Assembly: GCA_050699035.1 (NCBI GenBank)
Contig: JBOHDE010000039.1
Span: 1 to 22,446, forward strand
Direction of reading: 5' to 3'
Length of the DNA: 22,446 bases
From: WHTB01 sp050699035
Lineage (GTDB): Bacteria; Actinomycetota; Actinomycetes; Propionibacteriales; Nocardioidaceae
Below, in pieces: positions 21,851 through 22,446 of this stretch. Below the pieces are notes generated by a model. The model was given only the letters and a program-made list of their open reading frames with translations. It made no database searches and was not told where the DNA came from. Position numbers and translations under genes: made by a program. Numbering within the stretch: position 1 is the stretch's first letter; each line of letters opens with the position of its first letter.

Positions 21851-22446
21851 CAGGGAGCACCGACCGGGATGCTGCCGCCGGCGACCAGGACCGGCTCCGC
21901 GGGCCGGGGTTGACCCCGCTCGGCGACGAAGCCGATGCTCGGGTCGGGCGTCTCGGGCGCGTTCACGAACGACACGAACCGGCGCAGCGCGTCAGGGTCG
22001 TCCAGCGTCGTCTGCCACTCGTCGGCGTACGACGCGACGTGCGCGGCCAGGTCGGCCTCCAGGTCCGCACCGAGCCCGAGTACGTCGTCCACGACGACGG
22101 CCCGGACGTGGTCGAGCCCGCCGTCGACCGACTCGATCCAGGCCGCGGTGCGTTGCAGCCGGTCAGCGGTGCGCACGTAGTACATCAGGAACCGGTCGAC
22201 GTAACGCACCAGCGTCTCGGTGTCGAGGTCGACCGCGAGCTCGCGCGCGTGCCGTGGCGACGCGCCGCCGTTGCCGCCGACGTACAGGTTCCAGCCGCGC
22301 TCGGACGCGATCACGCCGACGTCCTTGGACCGGGCCTCGGCACACTCGCGGGCACAGCCGGACACGCCCGCCTTGATCTTGTGCGGCGCGCGCAGGCCCC
22401 GGTAACGCAGCTCGAGGTCGATGGCGAGCCGCACCGAGTCCTGCAC
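21850..22446 (-). CDS. nirB: Nitrite reductase (NADH) large subunit NirB, C-terminal part (cut by window edge)
   Basis: The last 198 residues of NirB; the rest lies beyond base 22446. This piece is the end of the sulfite/nitrite reductase siroheme half. It includes KIKAGVSGCARECAEARSKD, whose C-x3-C pair is the second pair holding the 4Fe-4S/siroheme centre, then VGVIASERGWNLYVGGNGG and a helical tail. The first Cys pair, the FAD/NADH domain and the BFD-like [2Fe-2S] domain are outside the window. It is the first visible gene of the nirB-nirD-nnaR unit. GlnR or NnaR boxes would lie upstream, out of view. Confidence 0.95.
   Translation of the reverse strand: MQDSVRLAIDLELRYRGLRAPHKIKAGVSGCARECAEARSKDVGVIASERGWNLYVGGNGGASPRHARELAVDLDTETLVRYVDRFLMYYVRTADRLQRTAAWIESVDGGLDHVRAVVVDDVLGLGADLEADLAAHVASYADEWQTTLDDPDALRRFVSFVNAPETPDPSIGFVAERGQPRPAEPVLVAGGSIPVGAP

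Noticed and set aside
20529..22376. 615-codon plus-strand frame across nnaR, nirD and nirB
   Set aside because: It runs across three well-supported genes on the other strand, and its product is Arg/Pro/Thr low complexity.
1..22446. Mobile elements, phage genes, CRISPR arrays, toxin-antitoxin or defence systems
   Set aside because: No transposase, integrase, spacer-repeat pattern, direct-repeat boundary at the tRNA or defence domain seen; composition is even throughout.

Overview
High-GC DNA with strong GC bias at third codon positions, many GTG starts, 1-8 base stop/start overlaps and several start codons lying directly after a -10-like box (leaderless style). Together with the NirBD-NnaR arrangement, an Rv1771-like gulonolactone dehydrogenase, an Rv0218-like membrane-anchored molybdo-oxidoreductase and actinobacterial CysRS/RlmB/IspF sequences, this points to an actinomycete chromosome. 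Propionibacteriales/Nocardioidaceae-like is my guess, not a proof. I see no phage, transposase, CRISPR array or rRNA, and no gene-free stretch above about 120 bases.

Left part (1-9.5 kb): tRNA-Thr(UGU) on the minus strand, then a hemerythrin-like protein and an Asp-nucleophile alpha/beta hydrolase. Next comes a tightly overlapping plus-strand unit: secreted penicillin-acylase-family Ntn hydrolase, fold-type III PLP amino acid deaminase/aldolase, a 68-residue unknown protein, and a gulonolactone dehydrogenase. A 14-bp perfect palindrome precedes the unit. Converging on it, and overlapping its end by 106 bases, is a two-gene split transketolase. The transketolase is transcribed divergently from soxR, and a SoxR-box-like promoter lies between them.

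Middle part (9.5-17.5 kb): a DUF4032 kinase-like protein converges on a minus-strand unit cysS-rlmB-acyl-CoA dehydrogenase. Divergent from cysS is a two-gene unit of unknown function (76 and 244 residues). It converges on a membrane-anchored sulfite-oxidase-like molybdoenzyme, which is in turn divergent from ispF. In other actinobacteria ispF lies directly upstream of cysS-rlmB on the same strand; here the block is split and inverted.

Right part (17.5-22.4 kb), all minus strand: nirB (its 3' end only, cut by the window edge), nirD and nnaR form an overlapping assimilatory nitrite reductase/regulator unit. Downstream is a possible second unit: a small four-helix membrane protein with three His, a membrane-anchored multicopper oxidase and a SAM methyltransferase. 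A two-tier hairpin between ispF and the methyltransferase looks like a shared terminator.

Most genes are recognisable housekeeping or accessory metabolism. The least explained items are the SoxR/split-transketolase pair, the acylase-deaminase-small ORF-lactone dehydrogenase unit with its operator-like palindrome, the unknown two-gene unit at 14.4-15.4 kb, and the copper oxidase/membrane protein pair.
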